From Mycobacterium sp. (GTDB lineage: Bacteria > Actinomycetota > Actinomycetes > Mycobacteriales > Mycobacteriaceae): 59,781 nt of DNA. The position numbers and the translations under genes are program-made. The notes beneath the pieces are model-generated. The model was not told the DNA's origin and made no database searches. It saw nothing but the letters and a program-made list of their open reading frames with translations. The stretch is taken from positions 1 to 59,781 of the forward strand of contig JARLGR010000131.1 of the NCBI GenBank assembly GCA_031292665.1. The letters are read 5' to 3'. How positions within the stretch are numbered: the first letter of the stretch is position 1; each line of letters begins with the position of its first letter. Below, one piece after another: positions 1 to 7,959 of the stretch.

Positions 1-430
1 AAACGCCCGCCGACCGAGCGACACCGGCCGACTTGTCATACCCATCCGGCAAAATCAGCCCCACAAGCCCGACGGCACCGGCTCCACACCATACGAACAG
101 GCCGCACGCAAAATCGAGGTTAGTACGTTCTGCCAGCGAATAGCCGACGGTTTCCCCAGTCCGTCGATCTTAGATTTACTGCGCCAATGCTTAGCCCGCT
201 TTACCCGTACGGTTGCGCATTACACTCGAAATTGTCAGTCGCTCCAGTCATGTCAATCGCATAGTTGCAGCCATCCGCAACCTGCTATTTCCGCGGTGTT
301 CGGTCGACGCGCAGTCGATCAAATCTAGTTTGCGAATTGTGGTCGAAACAGGGCAGAAGCGCGTAGCGTACCCAATTATCTGAATACTTGCCGTGAGGTC
401 GGTCCACCCCCCTGGTGATGGGAGCTGTAG
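1..430. other. Left-edge region with no convincing gene
   Basis: No recognisable gene is seen. The + strand is open without an ATG from 2 to the TAG at 326-328 (108 codons), so it could be the 3' end of a gene starting outside the window. Its product is rich in Cys, His and Gln and does not read like a conserved protein, so chance is as likely. Base composition is visibly less GC-rich than the genes that follow. The end of the stretch holds the GGGAG ribosome binding site (about 420-424) of the PE gene at 431. Confidence 0.4.
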
Positions 431-2062
431 ATGTCGTCTTTCATGGTTGCAATTCCTGAGGCTCTGGCCTCAGCGTCGGCGGATTTGACCAGCCTCGGAT
501 CGACGATCGGGGAGGCCAACGCGGCGGCGGCGGGCTCCACCACGCAGGTGGTCGCTGCGGCCCAGGATGAGGTGTCGGCCGCGATCTCGGCGCTGTTCGG
601 CAACTACGGCCAGGCGTATCAGGCGCTGAGCGCGCGGGTGGGGCAGTATCACGCGCAGTTTGTGCAGGCGTTGAACTCAGGCGGGCTCATGTACGCGGCC
701 GCGGAGGCCGTCAACGCGTCGCCGCTGCAGACTGTGGCGCAGGACGTGTCGGCGATGGTGGGCTATGACGGTGGGGTGTCGGCGGCGGCCGCGCAGTTGA
801 CGCCGGGGGCGACCCTGAGGCAGATGGTGCAGACTCTGCCGAACGTGGGCAACGGCAACATCGGCAACGCCAACGTGGGCATGGGCAATATCGGCGTCGC
901 GAACTTGGGCTTCGGCAATACCGGCATCTTGAACCTTGGCGGTGGCAACATCGGCGTCCGAAACGTTGGTTTCGGCAATCTTGGCAGTTTCAACATCGGC
1001 GGCGGAAACACCAACAACCACAACATCGGCTTCGGAAACTACAACACCGGCGGTAAGACGGGCTTTAACTTCGGCCTCGGCAATACCGGCAACAACAACA
1101 CCGGCTTCGGCAACTTCGGCGCCGGCAACTCCGGCGGCGGCAACACCGGCACCGGAAACGTCGGCTTCGGCAACAGCGGCAGCTACAACATGGGCTTCGG
1201 GCTCACCGGCAACCACCAGATCGGTGTCGGCGGTACCTACTACAACACGGCAACTGGCCAGTTCGTTCAGGGAGGGCTGAACTCGGGCAGCGGCAACATG
1301 GGCTTCGGCAACTCCGGGACCAACAACATCGGCCTGTTCAACTCCGGCAGCGGCAACGTCGGCATCTTCAGTTCCGGCACCAATACCCTGCAACCGGGCA
1401 GCATGAACGGCTTCGGTATCGGCAACTCCGGTACCGGCGTCTTCGGCATCGGGAACTCGGGCACGCTGAACTGGGGCGTCGGCAACTCGGGCTTCGGAAA
1501 CACCGGCCATTTCAACGCCGGCGGCGACATGCTCTTCGGCGGCAACACCGGCTCCGGGAACGCGGGCTCCGGGAACACCGGGCGCTGGAATGCGGGCGAC
1601 CTTAACACGGGTCTCGGGAACGCGGGCCTTGTCAACACCGGTATCGGGAACGCGGGCCTTGTCAACACCGGCTTCGGTGGCATCGGCGACACCGGCCAGG
1701 TCAACTCGGGCTACTACAACAACGTCCCCTCCGGTGTCAGCGGCGTCTCCGGCATCGGAAACACCTTCAGCGGCAGCGCCAACGGCTTGGTCAACGGCAA
1801 CATTTCGGGCTTCATGAACACGGTCCACGCCGCACCCGGATTCACAGTTGGTGGAATGCCCTTCCCACCGTTCATTAACGGCGATGTGTCGGGCATTTTC
1901 AACAACGTTGTCACGCAGCCCACCCCCAACCCCCTCTACCCCCTTTTAGGGGGGCCGACGATCGATGGTGCCGTTAGCGGCCTCGTCTCGGGGGTGAACA
2001 ACTATGGCAGCCTCACGGTGGGTCCGTTCGGAGCCCTGGCGCAGCTTGCCAAGCTGGGATAG
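431..2062 (+). CDS. PE-family protein with PPE-MPTR-type Asn-Gly repeats
   Basis: The 543-residue product begins MSSFMVAIPEALASAS and has a full PE domain (about residues 1-95), probably exported by a type VII (ESX) system. The YAAAE in the linker fits the YxxxD/E secretion signal. From about residue 135 it consists of degenerate NxGxGNxG pentapeptide-like repeats (NIGVANLGFGNTG and so on). In M. tuberculosis these are typical of the PPE-MPTR subfamily, whereas PE proteins usually carry Gly-Gly-Ala PGRS repeats. The last ~80 residues are less repetitive and contain two related stretches (NGDVSGIFNNV, DGAVSGLVSGVNN). The ATG follows GGGAG by six bases. Function is unknown; surface or host-facing roles are inferred from the family only. 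Confidence 0.88.
   Translation: MSSFMVAIPEALASASADLTSLGSTIGEANAAAAGSTTQVVAAAQDEVSAAISALFGNYGQAYQALSARVGQYHAQFVQALNSGGLMYAAAEAVNASPLQTVAQDVSAMVGYDGGVSAAAAQLTPGATLRQMVQTLPNVGNGNIGNANVGMGNIGVANLGFGNTGILNLGGGNIGVRNVGFGNLGSFNIGGGNTNNHNIGFGNYNTGGKTGFNFGLGNTGNNNTGFGNFGAGNSGGGNTGTGNVGFGNSGSYNMGFGLTGNHQIGVGGTYYNTATGQFVQGGLNSGSGNMGFGNSGTNNIGLFNSGSGNVGIFSSGTNTLQPGSMNGFGIGNSGTGVFGIGNSGTLNWGVGNSGFGNTGHFNAGGDMLFGGNTGSGNAGSGNTGRWNAGDLNTGLGNAGLVNTGIGNAGLVNTGFGGIGDTGQVNSGYYNNVPSGVSGVSGIGNTFSGSANGLVNGNISGFMNTVHAAPGFTVGGMPFPPFINGDVSGIFNNVVTQPTPNPLYPLLGGPTIDGAVSGLVSGVNNYGSLTVGPFGALAQLAKLG
1614..1673 (+). repeat. 30-bp tandem duplication inside the PE-MPTR gene
   Basis: Two adjacent 30-bp units (1614-1643 and 1644-1673) are identical over their first 28 bases and encode GNAGLVNTGIGNAGLVNTG. 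The rest of the repeat array is diverged at DNA level, so this looks like a recent slippage or recombination event. It keeps the reading frame. Confidence 0.85.
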
Positions 2063-2449
2063 CGATCCCCAGCTGACGCGGCAATTTTCGTCAGTCCTCG
2101 GCTAAGCCTGGCGGGCTGAAGCACCCGGCCCGGCCACCGGTGCCGGCCGGACGCCGAGATCGTTGCAGATCATTGCACCGGTGAGGTCGCCGGAGTGGTT
2201 CCCTGCTTCGGCATCTTGGGCACCGATAGCTCGCGCTTCTTCGACTCGGGTTCGCCCGCACTCGGGTGCGCCCGCACGGGCAAACCGTTGGGCGCGAAAC
2301 CGCCGCCGGATTGTGGCTAATCAGCGACGCCGCAGTGAAATGTCGGTGGCGTTAGCCGTCGGCTTCGCTGAAAAGTCAGACTCCGCGGCGGTCGCAGTCT
2401 AGGGTCCCGTTGTTGCTTGTGCAGTCGGGCTGGGAGAAGGACGGCTCTG
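2063..2449. other. Gene-free stretch with a short tandem repeat
   Basis: No supported gene lies between the PE stop and the PPE relic. A 16-bp unit is repeated head to tail at 2244-2259 and 2260-2275 with one mismatch. The segment before 2450 (GGGAGAAGG at about 2432-2440) keeps a ribosome binding site for the relic that follows. A 79-codon + frame across 2163-2402 has no recognisable features. Confidence 0.5.
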
Positions 2450-2572
2450 ATGAGCTTCATGACCTTGCCGCCGGAGATCAATTCGTTGCGGATGTTTTCG
2501 GGTGCGGGGTCGGCGCCGATTTTAGAGGCGGCGGGGGCATCGTTCCTCAAAGGCCGCCCTCAAATGCTTTAG
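2450..2572 (+). pseudogene. PPE-family N-terminal relic
   Basis: The reading frame begins [20 protein letters not shown] and continues SAPILEAAG. This matches the start of the ~180-residue PPE domain, including the diagnostic Pro-Pro-Glu at residues 7-9. After about 28 residues the similarity ends, and the frame stops at TAG 2570-2572 after 40 codons. A purine-rich ribosome binding site precedes the ATG. It was missed as a gene because of its length. It appears to be the stump of a PPE gene cut by deletion or rearrangement. A functional 40-residue peptide is possible but unlikely. Confidence 0.8.
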
Positions 2573-2667
2573 CTGCTTAATGGTTCAACGAGTGAATGAA
2601 TATGGAGTTAACGGCGTATCAATAGATTGTGTTCGTCATCATGTATTACCCTTCGACTTGGTTCATT

Positions 2668-3129
2668 TCAGGCCGACCTAGCTTCTGCCCGATAAGTGAC
2701 CACGCCACAAGGTTCATTCAGCAGCCGTTGGGGGTTTGGCGCGCATGCGCTAAATAAAAACTCGACACTGCTTACGCGGGCGAATCGGACGAAACACTCG
2801 TCGAACATGGCCGCCCAGTACACCACCGGCGCGCGGCTGGCGACAGCGCGCTGGGTGGCTTCGGCGGCCGCCGTCAGCCTGGCGACCGTGTGGGTCGGTC
2901 GGCCGATGACCGCGACGGCATCCCCGAATTCGTCGCGTAATTGGTCGAGCCTGCGTCGTTCGTGCTCGGTGCCGAGGGCGGCCGTGCGCGCAAGGAGCTC
3001 GTCCTCGACGTCGACGGCCGGGCCCCAGCCCAGTTTCGCGTCGAGATCCCGCAGCAGGGTGTACTCGCAGCGGGCGGCGGCGGCAAGGTCCGACGCGCTG
3101 TAGACGATGTTTCCGTCGGTCACGAACAC
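2668..3129 (-). pseudogene. Truncated TM0106-type RecB-like nuclease
   Basis: From a GTG at 3129 the frame reads VFVTDGNIVYSASDLAAAA, then RCEYTLLRDLDAKLGWGPAV. This resembles the N-terminus of the mycobacterial RecB-like putative nucleases of the TM0106 family, recalled as over 1000 residues with a C-terminal helicase-like part. Similarity continues to about APVVYWAAMFDECFVRF. The last ~35 residues look unrelated, and the frame ends at 2668 after about 153 residues. No nuclease or helicase motifs remain, so it is a 5' fragment. The larger open frame up to 3462 is the antisense of the neighbouring duplicated gene and is not used. Confidence 0.65.
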
Positions 3130-3253
3130 AGCAGCAACTGTAGGTGGGCAGTCCGACGAGACGGCGTCAGTGAAACGACGTAAGTCTCTGTGAAATGACC
3201 GTTTGCACTTGGCCATCCGCGACCCACGGAGGCGACGCGGTAACTTCGGCTGG

Positions 3254-3614
3254 GTGAACGTTACGGGGGCGTTCCTTGCCGAAGCGGCGTCGGTGGTGGA
3301 CAACAAATTCAACGTGATAGGCGGGGTGCTGTCGCAATATCTGGTCGGGCCCGACCGGTCGGCCCGGGCGTGCTGGTGGTGCTCACGCAGTCCGAGGCCG
3401 GCGATTCGGACCGGCGGCTCGATGTGGAGCTGGTGCCTCCCACGGGGGACGAGCCGGTGCACTTCGCGTACGAGGTGCCGGAATCGGTCGTCGCCGCCGA
3501 GATAGGTTTCGCCTACTCCGGAGTCGAGGTGAGCCTGCCTGTCGATGGTCGGTGGGTGATCGTGGTGACCGGCGGCTCCGGGGCTGCTCGCTGCCGTTGG
3601 TGGTGAGCGGCTGA
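3254..3614 (+). pseudogene. Frameshifted copy of the small paralogue at 3816
   Basis: A GTG-started frame (VNVTGAFLAEAASVVDNKF) runs parallel to the intact gene at 3816-4175 along its full length. Compared with that copy it has lost one base near 3367-3374, after the codons for GPDRSA, and one near the 3' end at about 3584-3592. Restoring both recovers a protein ending VVSG like its neighbour. The duplicated unit includes the upstream gcggtaacttc before each start. The pair is therefore a tandem duplication with one decaying member. Confidence 0.75.
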
Positions 3615-3815
3615 CGTAGCCGCCGGGTGATTAGTGCCAGCACCGGGGCAGGCGGCCAGGGCTACAACGACCTGTACGGCAACGGGAGCCCAGGCCAGTC
3701 CGCCTAACAGTCGCCGGCAGCAGCGGTCATTACGCGCTGAGCCGTGCGGTTGATCACTGGCGGGCACCGCCGCTCTATCGACCCGTCATGCCCGCCGGCG
3801 CGGTAACTTCAGCGG

Positions 3816-4175
3816 GTGATCACTGGGGCGTTCCTTGCCGAAGCGGCGTCGGTGGTGGATAACAAACTCAACGTGGCGGGCGGCGTGCTGTCCGGCTATG
3901 TGGTCGGGCCCGACCGGTCGGCGGAGTTTGTGCTGGTGGTGCTGACGCAGGCGGAGACGGACAGTCCGGTCCGGCGGGTCGAGGTCGAGATCAGGCCGCC
4001 GACGGGTGGTGAGCCGCTGACCATGGAGCACGAGTTGCCCGAGGCCGCCGCCGGCGGCGAGATCGGATTCGCTTTCTTCGACATCGAGGTGCGCCTGCCT
4101 GTCGACGGCCGTTGGGTGATTGTGGTGACGGGCGGCTCGGGCGCGATCTCGCTTCCGTTGCAGGTGAGCGGCTAA
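3816..4175 (+). CDS. Small conserved protein, possibly DUF6941-like
   Basis: This 119-residue protein starts at GTG 3816 (MITGAFLAEAASVVDNKLNV). The AFLAEAASVVDNKLNVAGG opening, a middle PPTGGEP turn and a C-terminal LPVDGRWVIVVTGG strand suggest a small all-beta domain. I think it belongs to the DUF6941-type family, but this is recalled and uncertain. There is no signal peptide or membrane segment. A frameshifted sister copy lies just upstream, with about 200 bp between them, so this appears to be the surviving functional copy. Role unknown. Confidence 0.7.
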   Translation: MITGAFLAEAASVVDNKLNVAGGVLSGYVVGPDRSAEFVLVVLTQAETDSPVRRVEVEIRPPTGGEPLTMEHELPEAAAGGEIGFAFFDIEVRLPVDGRWVIVVTGGSGAISLPLQVSG

Positions 4176-4218
4176 CTCAGCACACACCGCGGCCAATTGT
4201 CGGGTGCGGTGCCGTCGT

Positions 4219-4232
4219 CGTCTGATCAGACG
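4219..4232. repeat. 14-bp perfect palindrome between convergent genes
   Basis: CGTCTGATCAGACG is a perfect 14-bp palindrome with no loop. It lies in the 165-bp gap between the small paralogue and lprE, which converge. With no loop and no T-tract it is not a classical terminator. It could be a protein-binding site or chance. Confidence 0.4.
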
Positions 4233-4340
4233 CCCGCGCACCAGCCAGCAGAAGCGGTCGGTCTCGCCCGGTGTTTACGGGCGCTGCACCGCTCGTGACG
4301 CCGGACGGCCGGGTCGATCACCACCAGGCTGGACCCTGCG

Positions 4341-4952
4341 TCAGTGTCCCGGGGTGTTACCCAGCAGCTCGACCGCATTGCCGTTCCAATGGAACCGCAC
4401 ATCGGTGTTCAGCCCGTTCATGCCGCTGGGATACGTCAGCGCCACGGTGTCGCCGGTGGTTTGCGACGCGTCAATGCCGTTGAACCCATAGGTGTCGGGC
4501 ACCCCCTGCGGGATGAACTGGCCGAGATGGAACAGCACCGCCCGGGTGGTGGGATTGACCCCGTTCGTGTTCGCCTTGATGATCACCGCCGACAGCTGGG
4601 CGCACTCGTTGTAGTTGCCGGCCAGCGGCTCTGGGTTCCAGGGCTGCTGACTGCGCGGATCGCGGGGCAGCTCGGAGACCACCTTGGCGATGGTCGGCGA
4701 CGCGAGGTTGACCGCGCACGGGTCGGCCGGTGCGGCGCTAGTGCTGGGCGCGACGGCCCCGGGCGCCGGGCTCGGCGCGCCCGGAGCGGTGATCGAGGCG
4801 GTCGCAGGGGTTGTCCCGGCTGGCGGCGTCTTGGCGACGGTGGAATCCCCCGAACTGCAGCCGGTCAAGGCCGCGGAAACCGACACGACAACGGCTAGGC
4901 CCGTCAATGCACCGCTGGCTGGCGACCACACATCGCGAAACCGTACCGTCAT
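4341..4952 (-). CDS. lprE: Lipoprotein of the LppP/LprE family
   Basis: The 203-residue product starts MTVRFRDVWSPASG, with a hydrophobic signal segment ending in the lipobox LTGC at about residues 30-33, so it is predicted to be lipidated and anchored outside the cytoplasmic membrane. A Pro/Ala/Thr-rich linker of about 45 residues precedes a globular domain with two Cys and ends WNGNAVELLGNTPGH. It is divergent from the DEAD-box helicase gene, the same arrangement as Rv1252c/Rv1253. The ATG at 4952 is chosen because it gives a normal n-region. Molecular function is not established from sequence. Confidence 0.82.
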   Translation of the reverse strand: MTVRFRDVWSPASGALTGLAVVVSVSAALTGCSSGDSTVAKTPPAGTTPATASITAPGAPSPAPGAVAPSTSAAPADPCAVNLASPTIAKVVSELPRDPRSQQPWNPEPLAGNYNECAQLSAVIIKANTNGVNPTTRAVLFHLGQFIPQGVPDTYGFNGIDASQTTGDTVALTYPSGMNGLNTDVRFHWNGNAVELLGNTPGH

Positions 4953-5024
4953 CGGATCGGCGGGTGCGGCAGGCGTGGCCGCATGCCGCACCCGGGCACA
5001 CGCGCCACTAAACTCCCAAGTGCC

Positions 5025-6722
5025 ATGACCCTCCCCGACAGCTCGTCCGAGGCTGCCTCCACTACGTTCGCCGACCTGCAGATTCACCCCGCGGTCCTGC
5101 GGGCGGTCGCCGACGTCGGCTACGAGTCGCCCACCGCCATCCAGGCGGCGACCATACCGGCGCTGATGGCGGGCTCCGACGTGGTGGGCCTGGCGCAGAC
5201 CGGCACCGGCAAGACGGCGGCTTTCGCCATCCCGATCCTGTCCAAGATCGACGTCACCAGCAAAGCGACCCAGGCCCTCGTGCTGGCCCCCACCCGGGAG
5301 CTGGCCCTGCAGGTCGCTGAGGCGTTCAGCCGCTACGGCGCGCATCGGCCGAAGATCCAGGTGTTGCCGATCTACGGCGGGTCGTCCTACACCGTGCAGC
5401 TGGCCGGGCTGCGCCGCGGCGCGCATGTGGTGGTCGGCACCCCTGGCCGCGTCATCGACCACCTGGAACGCGGGACGCTGGACCTGTCGCGGGTGGACTA
5501 CCTGGTGCTCGACGAGGCCGACGAGATGCTCACCATGGGCTTCGCAGAAGACGTCGAACGCATCCTGTCTGAAACCCCGGAATACAAACAGGTTGCCCTC
5601 TTTTCGGCGACCATGCCGCCGGCGATCCGCAAGCTCACCACCAAATACCTGCACGACCCGTTCGAGGTCACCTCGAAAGCGAAAACTGCTACGGCCGACA
5701 ATATTTCGCAGCGCTACATCCAGGTGGCCGGCCCGCGCAAGATGGACGCGCTGACCCGCGTACTCGAAGTGGAGCCGTTCGAGGCGATGATCGTCTTCGT
5801 CCGCACCAAACAGGCTACCGAGGAAGTCGCCGAAAAGCTCAGGGCCCGAGGCTTTTCCGCGGCCGCCATCAACGGCGACATCCCGCAGGCGCAGCGCGAG
5901 CGGACCATAACCGCGCTCAAAGGCGGCGGTTCCAAAGGCATCGACATCCTCGTCGCCACCGACGTCGCGGCCAGAGGCCTTGATGTCGAACGCATCTCGC
6001 ACGTCCTGAACTACGATATCCCTCACGACACCGAGTCTTACGTGCACCGCATCGGGCGCACCGGCCGGGCCGGTCGGTCGGGGACCGCGCTGTTGTTCGT
6101 CTCCCCGCGCGAGCGCCACCTGCTCAAGGCGATCGAGAAGGCGACGCGGCAAACGCTCACCGAGACCGAATTGCCCACCGTCGAGGACGTCAACGCGCAA
6201 CGGGTGGCGAAGTTCGCCGACTCCATCACCGACGCGCTCGGCCGCCCGGGAATCGACCTGTTCCGCAAGTTGGTGCAGGACTACGAACGCGAACACGACG
6301 TCCCGATGGCCGACATCGCCGCGGCCCTGGCCGTGCAGTTACGCAACGGCGAGGCGTTCCTCATGGGGCCCGAACCTCCGCCCGAGCGGCGCGAACGTCG
6401 GGAACACCCCGAAAAACCCCGACAGTCAAGGCCATTCAGCACCTACCGCATCGCCGTAGGGAAACGGCACAAGATCGGCCCGGGCGCGATCGTCGGCGCC
6501 ATCGCCAACGAGGGCGGTCTGCATCGCAGCGACTTCGGCCACATCGCCATCGGCCCGGACTTCTCGCTGGTGGAGCTGCCGGCCAAGCTCCCAAAAGAGA
6601 CGCTGAAAAAGCTTGAGAACACCCGCATCTCGGGCGTGTTGATCAACCTGCGGCCGGAAGCCGACAAACGCCGCAATGTGCAGTCGGGAGGCGGCAAGCC
6701 ACGCAAAAGACACGCCGGATGA
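5025..6722 (+). CDS. deaD: ATP-dependent DEAD-box RNA helicase
   Basis: This 565-residue helicase shows the family motifs in order: Q-motif region (SPTAIQAATIPAL), Walker A AQTGTGKT, PTRELA, TPGRVIDHL, Walker B DEAD (VLDEADEM), SAT (LFSATMPP), ARGLDV and HRIGRTGRAGRSG. The C-terminal ~75 residues (TYRIAVGKRHKIGPGAIVGA) form a DbpA-type RNA-binding domain, as in CsdA/DeaD proteins acting in ribosome assembly and cold adaptation. The start is ATG 5025 (MTLPDSSSEAA); the upstream in-frame ATG at 4983 only adds unlikely residues. Its TGA overlaps the ATG of the acyltransferase by 4 bp, so the two genes are probably co-transcribed. Rv1253 counterpart. Confidence 0.93.
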   Translation: MTLPDSSSEAASTTFADLQIHPAVLRAVADVGYESPTAIQAATIPALMAGSDVVGLAQTGTGKTAAFAIPILSKIDVTSKATQALVLAPTRELALQVAEAFSRYGAHRPKIQVLPIYGGSSYTVQLAGLRRGAHVVVGTPGRVIDHLERGTLDLSRVDYLVLDEADEMLTMGFAEDVERILSETPEYKQVALFSATMPPAIRKLTTKYLHDPFEVTSKAKTATADNISQRYIQVAGPRKMDALTRVLEVEPFEAMIVFVRTKQATEEVAEKLRARGFSAAAINGDIPQAQRERTITALKGGGSKGIDILVATDVAARGLDVERISHVLNYDIPHDTESYVHRIGRTGRAGRSGTALLFVSPRERHLLKAIEKATRQTLTETELPTVEDVNAQRVAKFADSITDALGRPGIDLFRKLVQDYEREHDVPMADIAAALAVQLRNGEAFLMGPEPPPERRERREHPEKPRQSRPFSTYRIAVGKRHKIGPGAIVGAIANEGGLHRSDFGHIAIGPDFSLVELPAKLPKETLKKLENTRISGVLINLRPEADKRRNVQSGGGKPRKRHAG

Positions 6723-7903
6723 CCCTGTCTGAGGAGCAAGACGCCCAGGGCGGACTTGAGCAGGTCTCGCATGTGGACCGCGTCGCGGCTCTGACCGGCA
6801 TCCGCGCGGTCGCCGCGCTGCTCGTCGTCGGCACCCACGCGGCCTACACCACCGGCAAGTACACCCACGGCTACTGGGGGCTCGTCGGCGCGCGGCTGGA
6901 GATCGGCGTCCCGATCTTCTTTGTGCTGTCCGGCTTCCTGCTGTTTCGGCCCTGGGTGAAGTCGGCCGCCACCGGCGGGCCACCGCCGTCGTTGAACCGC
7001 TACGCCCGGCACCGGGTCCGGCGAATCATGCCCGCCTACGTCATCACCGTGCTGTTCGCCTACGTGCTGTACCACTTCCGCGATGCCGGACCCAATCCCG
7101 GGCACACCTGGCTGGGGCTCGTCCGCAACCTCACGTTGACGCAGATCTACTGCAACGGCTACCTGGGCAAGTATCTGCACCAGGGCCTGACCCAGATGTG
7201 GAGCCTGGCGGTGGAGGCGGCCTTTTACGTGGCGCTACCAGTGCTGGCCTACGTGCTGCTGGTGCTGATCTGTCGGCGCTGCTGGCAGCCGAGGTTGATG
7301 CTGGCCGCCCTCGCGGCGATGACGCTGATCAGCCCGGCATGGCTGGTCCTGGTGCACGCCGATCACATGTTCCCCGACGGCGCCCGGCTGTGGCTGCCCA
7401 CCTATCTGGCCTGGTTCCTCGGCGGCATGATGCTGGCCGTGCTGCAGGGGATGGGTGTGCGCGGCTATGCGTTCGTGGCCATACCGCTGGCGACGATCTG
7501 CTATTTCATCGTCTCCACTCCCATCGCGGGGGCGCCGACGACGTCGCCCGCGTCGCTGCGCGAGGCCGTGTTCAAGACGTGCTTCTACGCCGTAATCGCC
7601 ACACTCGCGGTCGCGCCCCTGGCCCTGGGTGATCACGGGTGGTACTACCAACTGCTGGCCACCGGGCCGATGGTGTGGCTCGGTGAGATCTCCTACGAGA
7701 TCTTCCTGATCCATCTGATAACGATGGAATTTGCGATGGTCTACGTCGTGCGCGCGCACGTCTACACCGGCTCGATGCTGTACCTGTTCGTCGCGACGAT
7801 GGTGCTCACGATCCCGTTGGCCTGGCTGCTGCACCGTTTTACCCGCGTGCGGGAGGCGGATTCGACGCCCGGGCTGGCAAACAGTGGCACAACGCACCTT
7901 TAG
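6719..7903 (+). CDS. Acyltransferase-3 family membrane protein
   Basis: The 394-residue protein has about ten hydrophobic segments. Its N-terminus, RVAALTGIRAVAALLVVGTH, followed by GVPIFFVLSGFLLFRPW, is diagnostic of acyltransferase family 3 (OafA/NodX-like), with the conserved His in VVGTH and the Arg in TGIRA. Such enzymes move acyl groups onto extracytoplasmic glycans or lipids from the membrane. The substrate cannot be read from sequence. ATG 6719 overlaps the helicase stop (ATGA), indicating translational coupling. Rv1254 counterpart. Confidence 0.88.
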   Translation: MTLSEEQDAQGGLEQVSHVDRVAALTGIRAVAALLVVGTHAAYTTGKYTHGYWGLVGARLEIGVPIFFVLSGFLLFRPWVKSAATGGPPPSLNRYARHRVRRIMPAYVITVLFAYVLYHFRDAGPNPGHTWLGLVRNLTLTQIYCNGYLGKYLHQGLTQMWSLAVEAAFYVALPVLAYVLLVLICRRCWQPRLMLAALAAMTLISPAWLVLVHADHMFPDGARLWLPTYLAWFLGGMMLAVLQGMGVRGYAFVAIPLATICYFIVSTPIAGAPTTSPASLREAVFKTCFYAVIATLAVAPLALGDHGWYYQLLATGPMVWLGEISYEIFLIHLITMEFAMVYVVRAHVYTGSMLYLFVATMVLTIPLAWLLHRFTRVREADSTPGLANSGTTHL

Positions 7904-7959
7904 CCAGCTAACCTCGTCGCGTGCCTGAGTTCCGAGGGTCACATGTCTAGGAAAGCTTG

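Noticed and set aside
677..1828. 383-codon minus-strand frame across the PE-MPTR gene
   Set aside because: It is the antisense of a repetitive high-GC gene; the product is a low-complexity Val/Ala/Asp string with no domain.
3513..3767. 84-codon minus-strand frame with a hydrophobic stretch between the duplicated genes
   Set aside because: It overlaps the decayed copy and has no ribosome binding site; the hydrophobic stretch is short and composition-driven.
4953..6296. Extension of the lprE frame upstream across the helicase gene
   Set aside because: The lipoprotein signal peptide begins at 4952; the extra 448 residues are antisense to well-conserved DEAD-box motifs.
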